A stretch of DNA of 64,000 nucleotides from Pseudonocardia benzenivorans CB1190 (lineage in GTDB: Bacteria > Actinomycetota > Actinomycetes > Mycobacteriales > Pseudonocardiaceae): the NCBI RefSeq assembly GCF_000196675.2, contig NC_015312.1, forward strand, positions 2,108,001-2,172,000. Direction: 5' to 3'. The notes under the pieces are model-generated. The model was not told the DNA's origin and did no database searches. It saw nothing but the letters and a program-made list of their open reading frames with translations. This document shows, in pieces, positions 35,417 through 43,747 of this stretch (position 1 is the stretch's first letter; every line of letters begins with the position of its first letter). The position numbers and the translations under genes are program-made.

Positions 35417-36682
35417 TCAGCCGCGCCCGGCGAGGGCCTCCTTGACGGCCTTGCTGCTCGACGCGACCGTGGCGGTCGGGCCGACCCGGTCGGCGACGGC
35501 GTCGAGGGTCTTCAGGCCGTCACCGGTGATGAGCAGGACGGTCTCGGCGTCGGGGTCGATCTTGCCGGCCTCGATGAGCTTCTTCGCGGTCGCGACGGTG
35601 ACACCGCCCGCGGTCTCGGCGAACACGCCCTCGGTCCGGGCGAGCAGCTGGATGCCGTCGCGCACCTCGTCGTCGGACACGTGCCCGATCGCGCCACCGG
35701 TGCGGCGGACCGCGTCGAGGACGTAGGGGCCGTCGGCGGGGTTGCCGATCGCGAGCGAGCGGGCGATCGTGTCCGGCCGCACGGGCTGGACGACGTCGTG
35801 CCCGTCCTCGAACGCCTTCGCGACGGGCGAGCAGCCGGTGGCCTGGGCGCCGAACACCTTGTACGGCGTCGCATCCACCAGGCCGAGCTTGCCGAACTCG
35901 GCGAACCCCTTGTCGACCTTGGTCAGCTGCGACCCCGACGCGATCGGGACGACGATCTGCTCGGGCAGCCGCCAGCCGAGCTGCTCGGCGACCTCGTAGC
36001 CCAGCGTCTTCGAGCCCTCCGCGTAGTACGGACGGACGTTGACGTTGACGAACGCCCATTCCTCGTGCTCGGCGGCGAGCTCGGTGGCGAGCCGGTTGAC
36101 GTCGTCGTAGTTGCCGTCGACGGCCAGCAGCGTGCCGCCGTAGACCGCGGTGGTGAGGACCTTGGCCTTCTCCAGCGACGAGGGGATCAGCACGACGGAG
36201 TCCCAGCCCGCGCGGGCGGCCGCGGCGGCGACGGCGTTGGCCAGGTTCCCGGTCGACGGGCAGCACAGCACGGTGAAGCCCAGCTCGCGGGCGGCGGCGA
36301 GCGCGACGGCGACGACGCGGTCCTTGAACGAGTGCGTCGGGTTGCCGGTGTCGTCCTTGACCCAGAGCGACCGCACACCCAGCGCGGCGGCCAGCCGGTC
36401 GGCCTTGATCAGCCGGGTCATCCCGGGCTCGGTGTTCGGGTGCGACTGCACGTCGGACGGCACGGGGAGCAGGTCGCGATAGCGCCAGATCGACTGCGGG
36501 CCGGCCTGGATCGACTCCCTGGTCACCGCCGGGAAGTCGTAGGCCACCTCGAGGGGCCCGAAACACTCGGGACAGGCGAACTCCGCGGCCAGCGGGGTCT
36601 CGTGGCCGCACTCACGACAAGACAGGGCTCGGGCGGGGCCCAGATCGAGGGAGGTGGTCTGCGCAGCGGCAGTAAGGGTCAT
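35417..36682 (-). CDS. thrC: threonine synthase (or ThrC-like PLP enzyme) under SAM control
   Basis: This 421-residue fold-type II PLP enzyme carries an N-terminal zinc ribbon (Cys22, Cys25, Cys37, Cys40), Schiff-base Lys120 in 'GNPTHSFKDRV', and the phosphate loop 'CPSTGNLANAVAAAAARAG'. Threonine synthase turns O-phosphohomoserine into threonine. This long, zinc-ribbon form differs from the shorter ThrC usually found in actinobacterial hom-thrC-thrB operons, and neither neighbour is here. A SAM-I riboswitch covers its leader, which would be odd for a dedicated threonine gene. A second ThrC with a methionine-related role is therefore possible. It converges on comEC. Confidence 0.88.
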   Translation of the reverse strand: MTLTAAAQTTSLDLGPARALSCRECGHETPLAAEFACPECFGPLEVAYDFPAVTRESIQAGPQSIWRYRDLLPVPSDVQSHPNTEPGMTRLIKADRLAAALGVRSLWVKDDTGNPTHSFKDRVVAVALAAARELGFTVLCCPSTGNLANAVAAAAARAGWDSVVLIPSSLEKAKVLTTAVYGGTLLAVDGNYDDVNRLATELAAEHEEWAFVNVNVRPYYAEGSKTLGYEVAEQLGWRLPEQIVVPIASGSQLTKVDKGFAEFGKLGLVDATPYKVFGAQATGCSPVAKAFEDGHDVVQPVRPDTIARSLAIGNPADGPYVLDAVRRTGGAIGHVSDDEVRDGIQLLARTEGVFAETAGGVTVATAKKLIEAGKIDPDAETVLLITGDGLKTLDAVADRVGPTATVASSSKAVKEALAGRG

Positions 36683-36683
36683 C

Positions 36684-36810
36684 GGAAGATCTCCTCATCT
36701 TCCCCGCGACGTGCGGGTCGGAATTGGCACCGTGATCGTCACGCGCGATGGTCGTGCGACGCCGGTTGCCGGGGCTTCAACGGGCCGTTCCCTCTGCCCC
36801 TCTGGATGAG
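36684..36810 (-). promoter_or_regulatory. SAM-I (S-box) riboswitch with translational expression platform
   Basis: Read on the minus strand from 36810, the leader has P1 5' strand CTCATC, then CAGAGGGGCAGAGGGAAC, GGCCCGTTGAAGCCCCGG and CAACC, then later GGTGCCAATTCCG, and the P1 3' strand GATGAG (36694-36699). These are the invariant S-box blocks in order. The P1 3' strand runs into GAGGAG, the thrC ribosome site, 8 bases before ATG 36682. An alternative hairpin pairs 36697-36703 with 36684-36690 (GGAAGAT/ATCTTCC) and leaves GAGGAG in its loop. The two folds are mutually exclusive, so SAM binding should hide the site and switch thrC off. Confidence 0.9.
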
Positions 36811-36941
36811 CCATATTCGGTTGTCCCGCGGCAGACCGCGGTCACGTTCACCCATTACCGTACGACACCGGCGTCGTCCTCGCGAAGGCATGGTCCGTGA
36901 TGTGGGAGGCGGGTCACGGCTGCGGCCCGTCGTGGGCGACG

Positions 36942-37928
36942 ATGGTGGACGTGACCCCAGCCGCCTCGGACGGCCGCCCCGAGCCCGTCAACCTCGTCAT
37001 CGGCGAGGAGGAGCTGCTCGCCGAGCGGGCCGTGCAGGAGGTCGTCGTCCGGGCGCGCGCGGCCGACCCCGAGACCGAGGTCCGGCGGCTGCGCACCAGC
37101 GAGGTCGACGCCCAGGAGCTGGCCGAGCACCTCAGCCCGTCGCTGTTCGCCGAGGGGCGCGTGGTCGTCCTCTCCGCGGCGCAGGAGGCGGGCAAGGACA
37201 TGGTCGCCGCCGTACTTCGCTACGCCGCCGAGCCCGCCGACGGGATCGTGCTGGTCCTGCAGCACCAGGGTGGTGCCCGTGGCAAGTCCTTCGCCGACGA
37301 CCTGCGCAAGGCCGGAGCGGCCGTCACCCGCTGCGAGCGGCTGACCCGCCCGGCCGAGCGGGCCGACTTCGTCAGGGCCGAGGTCCGCCGGCTCGGCGGG
37401 AAGATCACCGGCGACGCGGTCGACGTGCTGCTCGAGGCAGTCGGTTCGGAGCTGCGGGAGCTGGCATCGGCGGCCGGCCAGCTGGTTGCGGACACCGGCG
37501 GGGTCGTCGACGAGAAGGCCGTCCGGCGCTACCACCGCGGCCGGGCCGAGGCGACGGGGTTCACCGTCGCGGACAAGGTCGTGGCCGGCGACCGCGAGGG
37601 CGCGCTGGAGGCGCTGCGGTGGGCGCTGGTGCTCGGCGTCGCGCCGGTGCTCGTCGCCGACGCTCTCGCCGACGCCGTCCGCACCCTGGCGAAGGTCGGT
37701 GCGGCCGGACGCGGCGACCCCAACCGGCTCGCCGGGACCCTCGGGATGCCACCGTGGAAGATCCGCAAGGCGCAAGGGCAGGTGCGGTCGTGGCGGCCGG
37801 AGGGGCTCACCGTCGCGTTCGCGGCCGCCGCCGAGGCCAATGCCGACGTCAAGGGCGCGGCCGCCGACCCGGAGTTCGCCCTGGAGCGCGCAGTGCGTCG
37901 CATCATCGACGCCCGCGACATCCGCTGA
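36942..37928 (+). CDS. holA: DNA polymerase III subunit delta
   Basis: HolA (328 residues) is the clamp-loader subunit that opens the beta clamp. It matches the actinobacterial form: 'VNLVIGEEELLAERAVQEVV' (degenerate AAA region), 'LSPSLFAEGRVVVLSAAQEA', 'AEVRRLGGKITGDAVDVL', 'AEATGFTVADKVVAGDREGAL' and 'GTLGMPPWKIRKAQGQVRSW'. ATG 36942 or GTG 36951 are possible starts; the frame from 36897 is open but adds a non-conserved leader. It is in the same strand and order as in mycobacteria (comEC, holA, rpsT opposite). Confidence 0.92.
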   Translation: MVDVTPAASDGRPEPVNLVIGEEELLAERAVQEVVVRARAADPETEVRRLRTSEVDAQELAEHLSPSLFAEGRVVVLSAAQEAGKDMVAAVLRYAAEPADGIVLVLQHQGGARGKSFADDLRKAGAAVTRCERLTRPAERADFVRAEVRRLGGKITGDAVDVLLEAVGSELRELASAAGQLVADTGGVVDEKAVRRYHRGRAEATGFTVADKVVAGDREGALEALRWALVLGVAPVLVADALADAVRTLAKVGAAGRGDPNRLAGTLGMPPWKIRKAQGQVRSWRPEGLTVAFAAAAEANADVKGAAADPEFALERAVRRIIDARDIR

Positions 37929-38111
37929 CCCGCACCTGCTCGCGGGTCGGGTGTCGCCCCGTCCCTCGTCGTGGACCTCGCCGGGCACTGCCGCCGGCTA
38001 CAGTGCGGAGCCCGGTCGTGATCCCAGAGCCTCCCGACGAATGCCGCGTGCGCCCGAGGCGTGGCCCCGTCCCCGAGCGCGACCGCTGCGCTGTCCACTG
38101 CGCCGGGGACG

Positions 38112-38460
38112 ACGCCGAGGTTGCCCGCGGGCCGTCGTGCGCAACCTGAGTGCTGTTGATCGGGCCGGGAAGGACGGCGAGGTTCCGCGCGGACGGTCGG
38201 GCGCAACCTGAGTGCTGCCGTCGGGCCGGGGGCGGCGGTGGGGTTACGTGCGGGCGAGTCGGTGCAACGTGAGTGCTGGCGATCGGGCCTGGGGGAGGAC
38301 GGTGGGGTTGCGTGCGGGCCGTCGCGCGCAACCTGAGTGCTGGCGATCGGGCCGAGGGCGACAGTGGGGTTGCGCTCGGGTTCTCGCGCGAACCTGAGCT
38401 GCCGATCGGCCAGGGACGACGGTGAGGTTGCGCTCGGGTTCTCGCGCGCAACCGCAAGGC
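38112..38460. repeat. tandem array of six degenerate hairpin units (59-64 bp period)
   Basis: The block GCAACCTGAGTGCTG or close variants recurs at 38141, 38203, 38264, 38328, 38389 and 38448 (spacings 62, 61, 64, 61 and 59). Each unit contains GGTTGCG some 20 bases before CGCAACC. These arms pair perfectly in units 1, 4 and 6 and imperfectly in the others. Between them lies a conserved GATCGGGCC(G/T)GGG block. Gene 3' ends flank the array on both sides, holA (+) and rpsT (-). Confidence 0.8.
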
Positions 38461-38540
38461 TGTCCCCGTGCCCAGGAGCGCGGCCTCGACTCGCAGCAGG
38501 GCCACGACTCGCACGGACTCGGCCCGCCCCCAGCTCCGGC

Positions 38541-38630
38541 GCTCAGCCCCGACCCGCTCAGCCCCGACCCGCTCAGCCCCGACCCGCTCAGCCCCGACCC
38601 GCTCAGCCCCGACCCGCTCAGCCCCGACCC
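38541..38630. repeat. six perfect tandem copies of a 15-bp unit
   Basis: GCTCAGCCCCGACCC is repeated at 38541, 38556, 38571, 38586, 38601 and 38616 without a single change. Perfect identity means recent expansion. The copy number is likely to vary between strains (VNTR). Confidence 0.92.
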
Positions 38631-38711
38631 ACGGCGCCTGACGGCCTCGCCGGGTCGACTCGGCCCGGCCAGCGGCCGGAGTGCGAGCGGGGGCGTCCTG
38701 CGAACACACCA

Positions 38712-38742
38712 ACGGCGCCGTCCGCAGTGCGGACGGCGCCGT
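38712..38742 (-). terminator. terminator hairpin of rpsT
   Basis: ACGGCGCCGTCCGCA at 38712-38726 and TGCGGACGGCGCCGT at 38728-38742 are exact complements (15 bp, one-base centre, so a practical loop of about 5). It lies 35 bases past the rpsT stop on the minus strand and could also stop transcripts arriving from holA. Confidence 0.75.
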
Positions 38743-38776
38743 CGAGGTGTGGGTCCGGCGTGGGCGCCGGAGCCGC

Positions 38777-39052
38777 TCAGCTCTCCGAGGAGGAGAGGGC
38801 GTGGGCGCGCCGGGCGATCGCCGACTTGCGGTTGGCGGCCTGGTTGCGGTGGATCACACCCTTGCTGGCGGCCTTGTCGAGGGCCTTGGCGGCGGCGCGC
38901 TGCAGCTCGACGGCCTTCTCGGTCTCGCCCGCCTCGGCCGCCTCACGGAACCGACGGATGGCGGTCCGCACCGACGACTTGACCGCCTTGTTGCGCTGGC
39001 GGCGCTTCTCGTTGGTCTTGACCCGCTTGATCTGGGACTTGATGTTGGCCAC
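38777..39052 (-). CDS. rpsT: 30S ribosomal protein S20
   Basis: S20 (91 residues) binds 16S rRNA helices at the bottom of the body. The sequence '[20 protein letters not shown]', '[11 protein letters not shown]' and '[19 protein letters not shown]' is the complete family. A likely -10 (TAGCAT on the minus strand, at about 39169) lies about 115 bases upstream, giving a leader that may serve S20 autoregulation. It is transcribed alone. Confidence 0.97.
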   Translation of the reverse strand: MANIKSQIKRVKTNEKRRQRNKAVKSSVRTAIRRFREAAEAGETEKAVELQRAAAKALDKAASKGVIHRNQAANRKSAIARRAHALSSSES

Positions 39053-39257
39053 GCGTTTGCCTCGAGTCTTCCTGCCTGGAACGTGTACGGGGGCCGGCGT
39101 TGCGACCCGTACCGCGGATCGTGCGACCCGGATCGAGCGAGCACGCCGTGCGCTCGGTCATCCATGCTAACAGCGGCCCCGTCGACCCCCGACAAAGCCC
39201 CCGTCGGGTGACCGTCTCGACCGCGGGATCGTCGTTCCCGCTGGCTACGGTTTCCCC

Positions 39258-40013
39258 ATGACCGTAGTACTCGTGCACGGGAACCCGGAGATCGCAGCCG
39301 TCTGGGGCCCGCTGGTCGCGCACCTCGGTGCCGAGCGGCCGGTCGTCAGGCTGTCCCCACCGGGGTTCGGGGCGCCGCTCCCCGACGGGTTCCCGGCGAC
39401 GGTCGAGGCGTACCGCGACTGGCTGGTCGGGGAGCTGGAGGAGCTGACCGCGGGCGGCGCCGAGATCGACCTGGTCGGCCACGACTGGGGTGGCGGCCAC
39501 GTGCTCAACGCCGTGATGGCGCGCCCGGACCTGGTGCGCAGCTGGGCGAGCGACGTCGTCGGCGTCTTCGACCCGGAGTACGTGTGGCACGAGCTCGCGC
39601 AGTGCTGGCAGACGCCGGGCGAGGGTGAGCGCGCGGTCGAGACGATGGCGGCCAGCCCGGTCGCGGAGCGCGCGCGGCGCCTGGCGGCCCGCGGGATGGA
39701 CGCGGCGGTGGCCGACCGGGTGGCCGCCGGGTTCGACGACACGATGGGCGAGTGCATCCTGCGGCTCTACCGCTCGGCCGCGCAGCCGGTCATGGCCGAC
39801 CTCGGGGCGGGGCTGGCAGCCGCCGCACAGCGCCCGGGCCTGGCGATCATGCCGTCCGAGGACACGTTCGTCGGCACCGAGGAACAGCGGCTGCGGGCGG
39901 CGGAGCGGGCGGGCGCGCAGGTCGAGACCCTCGACGGCCTCGGGCACTGGTGGATGACGCAGGACCCGGCCCGTGGTGCGGCGGCGCTGACCCGGTTCTG
40001 GTCCGGTCTCTGA
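39258..40013 (+). CDS. alpha/beta hydrolase with Asp nucleophile
   Basis: This 251-residue alpha/beta hydrolase has the oxyanion motif 'VLVHGNP', nucleophile elbow 'GHDWGGGH' (Asp rather than Ser) and the terminal catalytic His in 'LDGLGHWWM'. An Asp nucleophile is typical of epoxide hydrolases and haloalkane dehalogenases. The cap-domain tyrosines or halide Trp needed to choose between them are not clear. It is monocistronic and divergent from rpsT. Confidence 0.8.
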   Translation: MTVVLVHGNPEIAAVWGPLVAHLGAERPVVRLSPPGFGAPLPDGFPATVEAYRDWLVGELEELTAGGAEIDLVGHDWGGGHVLNAVMARPDLVRSWASDVVGVFDPEYVWHELAQCWQTPGEGERAVETMAASPVAERARRLAARGMDAAVADRVAAGFDDTMGECILRLYRSAAQPVMADLGAGLAAAAQRPGLAIMPSEDTFVGTEEQRLRAAERAGAQVETLDGLGHWWMTQDPARGAAALTRFWSGL

Positions 40014-40035
40014 CGCGCTCCCCGGCGGGCGAGGG

Positions 40036-41853
40036 TCACACCGCGCGCAGGTCCAGCGTGAGCTCCGCGGGCGCCCCCTCGACGAGCCGGACCGGGATCC
40101 CCCAGTCCTGCTGGTAGCGGTGGCAGGCCGCGAAGACGCCGTCGCCCTCGTCGCACGCCGCGGCGGCGACGCTGACCGACAGCACCCCTTCGGCGACGTC
40201 GGCGGCGAGCTCCACCGAGCGCACCAGGCCGGGTGCGGTGCCGGCACCGCTCACGAGCAGCGACGGCGGGGAGGCGCCGACGGTCAGCGACGTCGGATCG
40301 CCGAAGCGGTCGTCGAGGTGCTGGCCGGTGGGCGGGGTGAAGGCGACCGTGAGCCGCAGCGGGCCGGGGGCGAGATCCGTGCGGGACCGGTGGACGCGGT
40401 GTGCTCCGGCGTCGACCCGGGCGCCCGCCGGGACGGGCAGCCGCACGAGCCGGTGCGCGGCCGACTCGACGACGACGAGCGTGTCGCCGTCGACCAGGAC
40501 GTCGGAGGGCTCGCGGAGGTCCCGGGCCAGCGTCGACACGGTGCGGGTCGCGGGGTCGTAGCGGCGCAGCGCGCCGTTGTAGGTGTCGGCGATCGCGACC
40601 GAGCCGTCGGGCAGCACGGCGACGCCGAGCGGGTGCTGCAGCAGCGCCTCGTCGGGCGCGGACCCGTCGCGGAACCCGAAGTCGAACAGCCCGAGCCCGA
40701 CGGCGGTCGTGACCGCCGCGCCCGCCGCGGGGGACGCGACGACCGAGCGCACCGCCGAGGTCTCGGAGTCGGCGACCCACAGGGTGGCGTTGGTGCCGAC
40801 GGCGAGGCCGGACGGCTGGGCGAAGAACGCGTCGGTGAGCGGTCCGTCGCGCAGACCCTCGTTCGTCGTGCCGGCGAGGACGGTCGTGGTCCCGGTCCGC
40901 GGATCGAACGACCACAGCTGGTGCGAGCCCGCCATCGCGACGACGACCCGGCCGTCCCACCACGCGACGTCCCACGGGGTCGAGAGCTCCTCGGCGGTCG
41001 CGCCGACCGCGATCCGCTCGCGCAGCTGGGCGCCCGTCCCGGCGAGCGTGCGGACCTCCCCGGAGGACAGTCGCAGCCCCCGCAGGGCATGGTTGACGCT
41101 GTCCGCGACGACGACGTCGTACCCCACGTCCGCGGCCACGTCGGCCGGCAGCGCGACGAGGCCCTGCGGTTCGGAGAACTCGGGGTCGGCGCCGTCGCGC
41201 AGGCCACGCCGCCCGTCGCCGATCCGGCGGCGCTCGGTGACCAGGTCCTCGTCGAGCTCGACGAGCTGGTGGTGGGCGGTGTCCGAGACGAGGTAGGAGC
41301 CGCCGGGCAGCGCGATCACCTTGCCGGGGAAGCGCAGCGCCGTCTCCGGCTCCGCCGGCGCGATGTAGGGGCCGTCGCCGCGGTGCAGCGTGCCCGCGGC
41401 CTCGTGCTCGGCGACGAGCTCACCGATCAGCACGTCGAGCCCGTGCGCGTGGCCCTCCCCCGACAGCTGTGCGACGACGTAACCCGTCGGGTCGATCACC
41501 ACCAGCGTCGGCCAGGCGCGTGCGGCGTAGGCGTCCCAGGTCTGCAGGGTGGGGTCGTCGAGCACCGGGTGGCCGACGCCGTAGCGCTCGACCGCGGCCT
41601 CGACGGCATCGGGGTCGCCCTCGTGGACGAACTTCGGCGAGTGCACCCCGACGGTCACGAGCACGTCGGACCAGCGCTCCTCCAGCGGCCGCAGCTCGTC
41701 GAGGACGTGGAGGCAGTTGACGCAGCAGAAGGTCCAGAAGTCGAGCAGGACGATCTTGCCGCGCAGGTCGGCCAGCGACAGGTCCCGGCCGCCGGTACCC
41801 AGCCAACGGCGGCCGCGCAGCTCGGGGGCGCGCACACGCATCCGGGTCGTCAC
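40036..41853 (-). CDS. thioredoxin-like protein with NHL-repeat propeller
   Basis: This 605-residue protein resembles the NHLRC2 type. The TlpA-like thioredoxin domain (about 8-150) has the active site 'FWTFCCVNCLH' (Cys44-Val-Asn-Cys47) and 'ARAWPTLVVIDPTG'. NHL repeats follow (about 175-480), such as 'PQGLVALPADV', 'TPWDVAWWDGRVVVA', 'QPSGLAVGTNATLWVAD' and 'HPLGVAVLPDGSVAIAD'. A beta-rich C-terminal domain is similar to the electron-transfer N-terminus of DsbD. No signal peptide is seen, so it is probably cytoplasmic. The start is ATG 41853. It may be co-transcribed with the ABC ATPase upstream, across a palindrome. Confidence 0.87.
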   Translation of the reverse strand: MTTRMRVRAPELRGRRWLGTGGRDLSLADLRGKIVLLDFWTFCCVNCLHVLDELRPLEERWSDVLVTVGVHSPKFVHEGDPDAVEAAVERYGVGHPVLDDPTLQTWDAYAARAWPTLVVIDPTGYVVAQLSGEGHAHGLDVLIGELVAEHEAAGTLHRGDGPYIAPAEPETALRFPGKVIALPGGSYLVSDTAHHQLVELDEDLVTERRRIGDGRRGLRDGADPEFSEPQGLVALPADVAADVGYDVVVADSVNHALRGLRLSSGEVRTLAGTGAQLRERIAVGATAEELSTPWDVAWWDGRVVVAMAGSHQLWSFDPRTGTTTVLAGTTNEGLRDGPLTDAFFAQPSGLAVGTNATLWVADSETSAVRSVVASPAAGAAVTTAVGLGLFDFGFRDGSAPDEALLQHPLGVAVLPDGSVAIADTYNGALRRYDPATRTVSTLARDLREPSDVLVDGDTLVVVESAAHRLVRLPVPAGARVDAGAHRVHRSRTDLAPGPLRLTVAFTPPTGQHLDDRFGDPTSLTVGASPPSLLVSGAGTAPGLVRSVELAADVAEGVLSVSVAAAACDEGDGVFAACHRYQQDWGIPVRLVEGAPAELTLDLRAV

Positions 41854-41902
41854 GCAGGGATCAACTCCCGCCGCCCCACCCGTGTTCCGGCCGAGGGCCG
41901 TC

Positions 41903-41937
41903 GTGAGCGGCGATGGTCGCCATACGACAATCGCCGC

Positions 41938-41941
<4 letters not shown>
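41903..41941. repeat. dispersed 3'-end palindrome, copy 1
   Basis: GTGAGCGGCGATGGTCG (41903-41919) faces CGACAATCGCCGCTCAC (41925-41941) with one mismatch and a 5-base loop. The stop codon of the ABC ATPase (complement of 41938-41940) lies inside the right arm. It has the same consensus as the elements at 51092, 58015 and 63716. Confidence 0.8.
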
Positions 41942-42756
<815 letters not shown>

Positions 42757-42819
42757 GGGATCTCACGCTAGCCACGGCTCCGCCGCGCGGTCCCGCACCC
42801 GCGGCGCGACACTGATCAC

Positions 42820-43626
42820 GTGCCGGAGCTCCCCGAGGTCGAGTCCGCCCGCCGGGTCCTGGAACACGCCCTGGACCGCCGCATCGTCGCGGTCGACGAC
42901 ACCGACGAGTGGGTCTGCCGCCCGCACCCACCGGGGGAGATCGCGTCGGTGCTGGTCGGCGGCACGTTGACGGCGGCGCACCGGCGCGGCAAGGCAATGT
43001 GGTGCGAGACCCGCGACGAGCACGGCGACGACGGGCCACACCTCGGGCTGCACCTGGGCATGGGCGGGCACCTCGTCGTCACCGACGCGGATGACGTGCG
43101 CGCCGGCGGCGATCCCCGGCCGGACGGCTCGCAGGGCAGGCCCGAGTGGAACCGCTTCACGGTCACCTTCGACGACGGTGGCGAGCTGCGGCTGTTCGAC
43201 AAGCGTCGGCTCGGGCGGGTGCGCCTGGACCCCGACATCGACGCGCTCGGCCCGGACGCCGAGGAGATCACCGCCGCCGGACTGCGTGAGCGGCTGCGCC
43301 GCAGCCACGCTCCGGTCAAGGCACGGCTGCTCGACCAGAAGGTCGTCGCGGGCATCGGCAACCTGCTTGCCGACGAGACGCTCTGGCAGGCGCGGATCGC
43401 GCCGTCGCGGCCTGCGGACGAGCTCGACCGCACCGAGGTGAACCGCCTGCACCGCAACCTCGAGCGGGCGCTGCGGTCCGCGATCGAGAAGGGCGGGGTG
43501 CACACGGGCCGGGTGATCGCGCACCGCCGTGCCGACGGGGCCTGCCCACGCTGCGGGGCCCCGATGGTGCACGGCACGGTCGGCGGCCGCTCCACCTGGT
43601 GGTGCTCGGCGGAACAGGCGAGGTGA
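42820..43626 (+). CDS. Fpg/Nei family DNA glycosylase
   Basis: This 268-residue bifunctional glycosylase/AP lyase removes oxidised bases. The mature N-terminus 'PELPEVE' supplies the catalytic Pro and Glu. The H2TH region is 'KARLLDQKVVAGIGNLLADETLWQA', and a C-terminal zinc-finger region follows ('CPRCGAPM' ... 'WWCSAEQAR'). The last Cys of the usual CxxC pair is absent (Cys-Ser-Ala-Glu), so the zinc site has three Cys or uses another ligand. Whether it is the 8-oxoG (Fpg) or pyrimidine (Nei2) type is not decided. GTG start at 42820. Confidence 0.88.
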   Translation: MPELPEVESARRVLEHALDRRIVAVDDTDEWVCRPHPPGEIASVLVGGTLTAAHRRGKAMWCETRDEHGDDGPHLGLHLGMGGHLVVTDADDVRAGGDPRPDGSQGRPEWNRFTVTFDDGGELRLFDKRRLGRVRLDPDIDALGPDAEEITAAGLRERLRRSHAPVKARLLDQKVVAGIGNLLADETLWQARIAPSRPADELDRTEVNRLHRNLERALRSAIEKGGVHTGRVIAHRRADGACPRCGAPMVHGTVGGRSTWWCSAEQAR

Positions 43627-43747
43627 GCCGGCCTGCCGGGGAGGGTGACGCGGGCCGACCCGCCGGGCGCTCGCCGGAGCCCTCGACCGCATTCCGTTCG
43701 GCGTCACCCGCGCCACCCGCGCCGCCCGCGTCATCGACGCCTCGAGG

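Larger units (their letters stand above)
37929..38776. other. 848-bp intergenic region between holA and rpsT, made of repeats
   Basis: No gene is supported. Open frames here on both strands translate the repeats (for example a 'LSPDP' string) and have no family similarity. The region contains a tandem array of six 59-64-bp units (38112-38460), six perfect 15-bp copies (38541-38630) and the rpsT terminator (38712-38742). The stretch 37929-38111 shows no feature I recognise. Confidence 0.7.

Noticed and set aside
38112..38630. Possible CRISPR array
   Set aside because: Units are degenerate or directly abutting, there are no unique spacers of constant length, and no cas genes lie nearby.
37903..38712. 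A 269-codon minus-strand frame with repeated 'RVGAE' and 'PHRPPPGPI'-like strings
   Set aside because: It is a translation of the tandem repeats. There is no ribosome site, and periods of 59-64 bp are not multiples of three, so the frame is not conserved between units.
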